DNA from: CAZLMW01 sp964560875
Lineage (GTDB): Bacteria; Myxococcota_A; UBA9042
DNA length: 64,000 nt
Reading direction: 5' to 3'
Assembly (NCBI GenBank): GCA_964560875.1
Contig: CAZLMW010000026.1
Span: 1 to 64,000, forward strand
The notes below the pieces were generated by a model. That model worked only from the letters and a program-made list of their open reading frames with translations, was not told the origin of the DNA and made no database searches. Shown here piece by piece: positions 61,701 through 64,000 of the stretch (positions are counted from its first letter, which is position 1; every line of letters begins with the position of its first letter). The position numbers and the translations under genes were made by a program.

Positions 61701-64000
61701 CCTGACCGGCGCCATCGAGGACGTCGGTTACGCCGACAAGACGCAGGCCAGGGATCGGCGCATCTGCTTCAAGGGTCAGTCCGAACAGAAGCTGCCACAC
61801 ACCAACAACACGTTCGCGGTGCAGACGTGCTTGGCGACCGACCTGGGCAGCGCCGACACGACGTTCAGCGCCAAGATGCCGCTGCCGCTCATCAAGTCCG
61901 GTGATCTCGAGGGCGAGTACGTCGCCGCCAACGGCCTCATCTGCATGACGCAGACCACCAGCATCGACGTCAGCGGCCTGACCGGAAAGAAGGTTCAGCC
62001 CGCCGTCGAGCGCTCGGTTTGTTACGACAGCAACGACAACTATGCGGCGAGCAAACAGTCGCTCGCGTTCAAGGTCGCGATGCCCTTGCTCGGCGAGGTC
62101 GGCCTCGAAGGCGTGCCGTCGTTCAAGGAGAACAGCGTCGCGCTCGAGGAGGTGTGTTTTACCGCCAGCGTGACGACGGACACCGGCAAGCTCTTCAGCG
62201 TGGTCGACGCGCCCAAAATCGTGTCGGTCGTCTACGGCTCGGTGGAGTCGTGTTGGCAGCCGGGCGACGGCTGGACCATCCCGAAATGGACGATCGACAC
62301 GCGTTGGAGCTTCCCAGGTGTCCCCCCCGTGTGGCTTCGCGGCACAGCCGAGCTGGATCCGAAGCTCACCGGCGGCGGCGAGTGCAAGATCGAGCAATGG
62401 GACAAGCTTCAGTGCGCGCTCACCGCCGGGGACGTCACGTTCATCAAGGGCACCGCGGACTCGACCAAGAAGGTCACCAAGAAGCGCAAAGAGGAGATCG
62501 AGCGGCTCGACAAATGGAGCGCCCGCGAGTGCGTGAAGTGGGCCGACACCAAGACCGCCAGTTGGGTCGCGGATCAATCCGGTGGACTGTTGAGCAAGAA
62601 AGTGAAGGTGTCCGAAGCCGACGAGAACAACTACCGCACCAAGAAGCTCGCCGAGTGTAAGAAGGGGTTTCTGATCAAGGAGACCGTCGAAAAGACGTAC
62701 GAAGAGACCGTCAAGGTCCCCGGCAAGCCCGACAAGAAGGTCATGACCTGGCCCAAACCGATGGCCGGGACCGAGTGGTTCAACGAGGCCTGCTGGGTGA
62801 CCGCGGCCGAGGCCCGCAAAGACGCCGCCGGATGCACCGCATGGCACCTCAAGAACGCCGGCAAGAAGGGAGGCAAGCCCACGTTCCACACCGCGATTCG
62901 GCTCGATCTCGGCTTGAAGAGCGCCCCGTTCTGCCAGGTCGACGGCAAATCCTGCGTCTACAGCCCCGATTGCGACGAAGAGAAGCAAAATGTCGAGGCT
63001 TGCGACCAGCAGTGGGCCGCGCTCAGCAACGTCAGCGAGCTTCCCGCCGGGATCAAGGGCATCGCCGCGCAGAACTTCTCCGGCGCGCTGCACCTGGTCA
63101 AAGGCAAGCAGCCCGAGCTCAAGATCGAAGGCGCAGGCGAGCTTGCAACGAAGGAAAACGCCAAGGCGTTCCCGCTCATCTGCACGGACATGCCGTGCAA
63201 GGCCAAGAGCACGTCGATCCTCTCGCTCACCCAGGTCGGTCTCGGCTTTTCGTTCGAGACGGCCATCAACGACGAGGGCAAGCGCGAATTCGACTGGTCC
63301 GTCAAGGCTTCGACCGCGGTCAAGATGCTGTTCCCGGCGATGCTGGAGGCGCCGAATATCAAGACACCCACCGTCAAGGTCGACCTGCTCGGTGAAGTGG
63401 AGTTCTCCAAGACCGGCTTCTCGCTGACCGGCACCGTGATGCCCGATGCAGAGTCGTGTTTCGATCCGGGCGAATGGGGCGTCTGCGAGTTCCCGCAGAT
63501 CGCGCTACTCGACGCCATCGTCGGCAAGAACAACGTGCTGCTCTCGACCAAGGGCGCCATCGCCGCGATCGAGGCAACGTGGCCCACCAAGGCCAACAAG
63601 TCGGGCGACGACCGCAAATATTTCACGGCCTCGTTGCAGACCGGCGCCACGCTCGCGCTGTTCAACACCGCCAAGATTTCCACGGCTGCGAAGCTCGAAT
63701 TCGGCATGAGCCGCAAGGGTGGCAGCAAGAAGCTCGGCCTGTCGTTCGGCGCGGGGCTGCAAAACTTCAGCCTCGATGTGGGCGGCACCAAGCTCGAGAT
63801 CGGCGGCAACGTCGCCGGTGACAAGCACCCCGTCGTGTTCCTTGCGTCGTCCACCACGCTCACCGACTGGGAGATGGACGTCGACGGCGACCTGACCAAC
63901 GGCCTCGAAGCGAAATACTCGATGGAGCCGGGTGTGCGCCTCATCGGCAACGCGTCGATCGCGGCGTTCCTGCCCAAGTTCGCCAAGGAGTGGGGAAGCC
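58747..64000 (+). CDS. Giant surface lipoprotein with Ig-like, Cys-rich and MopE-like modules (partial, with gap)
   Basis: ATG 58747 gives a signal peptide with lipobox AVSGC. The frame enters the N gap (58893-58992) and resumes in the same frame at 58993, staying open to the window end: at least 1750 residues with no stop, 3' end missing. After the gap come Ig-like repeats (TIAYQWQLDGAAIGNSATLQ; SVTYAWFVDGKKVAGAKDKT), CDDGNACT-type Cys modules (about 59740-60190) and a MopE-type metal-binding motif (DKDGDGHGT, then GDCNDADKAIHPGAAEICDG and DNNCD, 60220-60400). More than 3.6 kb of Lys/Thr/Asp-rich beta repeats follow. It is probably a very long cell-surface or appendage protein of unknown function. 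Confidence 0.8.
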   Translation, partial: MFIESFVTRSRIDAGRLCLPLILGLFAAAAVSGCEGGAVQPEELEDGVXXXXXXXXXXXXXXXXXXXXXXXXXXXXXXXXXXTNDKPTIAYQWQLDGAAIGNSATLQSDKLKPGASLTCTATPSDGEKDAKGAAIVGKPVKSLAHVIKDAPPTIAGAAVKPAKPVLGQTLTCEVSGLADAECPTKTSVTYAWFVDGKKVAGAKDKTLASKALQVGAMVACEATPTDQHGPGKAVTASAVTLLKPIVGKPIANVSLQGGVPTCAALNADKDASLLFSWRINGGKPFSGVAKLSAPVSGCELLECKVTAKVTGASSDSEWAGLTIAQGNACKDGGPCKVGSCAKTGGCAWTDKTGACDDGNACTTKDSCAAGACGGAKTVCDDNDPCTADSCLPSKGCATKALSGVACNDGDACTAKDACAAGKCTGQKVCNCAKTSDCNDGNACTVDACVAQKCTYTNSTAPCDDGNICTTGDACKGGVCTPAATAKPTTWFQDKDGDGHGTKVSIQRCGADKANAFTAAKSGDCNDADKAIHPGAAEICDGVDNNCDTKTDDGDACKVIGGGGPGAAVTDVKVTNKKTNADGTATGDATAKVDVGAFGKQPMKGTITWDKDGKVKAAVFTAKVSKDLGKTVIKDATVTVTTTVKDGKSTTVTTLKGKVTIDGNDTDVDATVEGDVIKAKAKSAKLAGTKAADAKLSIDSKTGAVTIQTANVAISYIQNVYVFELKGTIADGKDKALTLTRKGDFKALEGIRDAVKASVAGKRWREAGAWSTELTTTIGDHTAESVDKKTTAKLKKLVVVATRAQTKDAKWTIAAKADLDRGKAGQLAMSGKMEIAPKGVKVGDKLCLASATGASLGADGPKTGPGDAPKPVSVAACMWRMETDPKLKQVADEVSNAIGTKATFLLGELTNGKVEKDDVVTTLTVTLRGPSDAAPLCLSGTTNEPFPGLDNKNTKLGVKSCWSTKDKQWTTTFSVTASIDPVGDVDLTGAIEDVGYADKTQARDRRICFKGQSEQKLPHTNNTFAVQTCLATDLGSADTTFSAKMPLPLIKSGDLEGEYVAANGLICMTQTTSIDVSGLTGKKVQPAVERSVCYDSNDNYAASKQSLAFKVAMPLLGEVGLEGVPSFKENSVALEEVCFTASVTTDTGKLFSVVDAPKIVSVVYGSVESCWQPGDGWTIPKWTIDTRWSFPGVPPVWLRGTAELDPKLTGGGECKIEQWDKLQCALTAGDVTFIKGTADSTKKVTKKRKEEIERLDKWSARECVKWADTKTASWVADQSGGLLSKKVKVSEADENNYRTKKLAECKKGFLIKETVEKTYEETVKVPGKPDKKVMTWPKPMAGTEWFNEACWVTAAEARKDAAGCTAWHLKNAGKKGGKPTFHTAIRLDLGLKSAPFCQVDGKSCVYSPDCDEEKQNVEACDQQWAALSNVSELPAGIKGIAAQNFSGALHLVKGKQPELKIEGAGELATKENAKAFPLICTDMPCKAKSTSILSLTQVGLGFSFETAINDEGKREFDWSVKASTAVKMLFPAMLEAPNIKTPTVKVDLLGEVEFSKTGFSLTGTVMPDAESCFDPGEWGVCEFPQIALLDAIVGKNNVLLSTKGAIAAIEATWPTKANKSGDDRKYFTASLQTGATLALFNTAKISTAAKLEFGMSRKGGSKKLGLSFGAGLQNFSLDVGGTKLEIGGNVAGDKHPVVFLASSTTLTDWEMDVDGDLTNGLEAKYSMEPGVRLIGNASIAAFLPKFAKEWGS
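58893..58992. other. Assembly gap of 100 N
   Basis: A run of exactly 100 N inside the giant surface-protein gene, falling just after the signal peptide. The true length is unknown and could hide many repeat modules. Confidence 1.

Noticed and set aside
1..64000. tRNA and rRNA genes
   Set aside because: None recognised on reading. This is a limit of unaided scanning; tRNAscan-SE and an rRNA model search would decide.

Overview
The window is high-GC DNA from a draft scaffold, with two 100-N gaps at 55356-55455 and 58893-58992. It most likely comes from a deltaproteobacterium-type organism of the Myxococcota or a near relative. The grounds are several large cysteine-rich surface lipoproteins built on CDDGNxCT-type repeats, a C-terminal anchor of the MYXO-CTERM type on a metzincin protease (40963-42948), an AgmX/PglI-type C-terminal domain (6127-7335), a eukaryote-like Ser/Thr kinase beside an FHA/sigma-54 activator, and a MopE-like metal-binding motif. 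I recognised no rRNA, tRNA or CRISPR array.

Layout. 114-5777: four secreted proteins or lipoproteins (SGNH hydrolase, two Cys-rich proteins, and a frameshifted beta-helix protein). 5781-6085: a small inverted-repeat element with target duplication. 6127-15348, minus strand: one long probable operon running from a TetR remnant through a beta-barrel protein, a LolD-like ATPase, two FtsX-type permeases, a LolA-like carrier, a CHASE2 adenylate cyclase and an AgmX/FecR-type lipoprotein. 15415-17639: a methyltransferase, a decayed DNA-hypermodification gene and a VapBC-type toxin-antitoxin pair. 17778-24090: two paralogous secreted proteins (P-domain-like plus fibrinogen-like C-terminus) separated by 1.8 kb packed with minisatellites and palindromes. 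24135-26567: a cyclase tail remnant, DoxX, a CapA-like lipoprotein and a YARHG lipoprotein. 26744-31276: a 1510-residue Cys-rich/propeller lipoprotein. 31298-34345: small, broken and truncated genes. 34908-39518: a TetR regulator divergent from a thiamine-diphosphate enzyme plus two SDR oxidoreductases, with a clear operator over the promoter.

39545-45213: a 5.6-kb segment bounded by 32-bp direct repeats that match the 3' end of the adjacent ligase-like gene. It carries a lipoprotein/metzincin pair, a truncated radical-SAM maturase and a second VapBC pair. 45175-48050: a three-gene cassette with a ligase-like nucleotidyltransferase and two unrecognised proteins. 48214-49711: a deazaflavin-type nitroreductase and DapD. 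49728-58409: a giant propeller/fibrinogen-like lipoprotein followed, with overlapping genes, by a Ser/Thr kinase, a TPR protein and an FHA/sigma-54 activator, then a convergent LuxR-type regulator. 58747 to the window end: the first 5.2 kb of a giant surface protein, open at the 3' end.

The main theme is cell-surface display and envelope traffic: many lipoproteins, one Lol-like export operon and regulators of several classes. The most promising undescribed system is the ligase cassette (45175-48050). The most unusual DNA structure is the inverted pair of minisatellite cassettes at 20398-21452. All family assignments come from motif recognition by eye; no database search was run.
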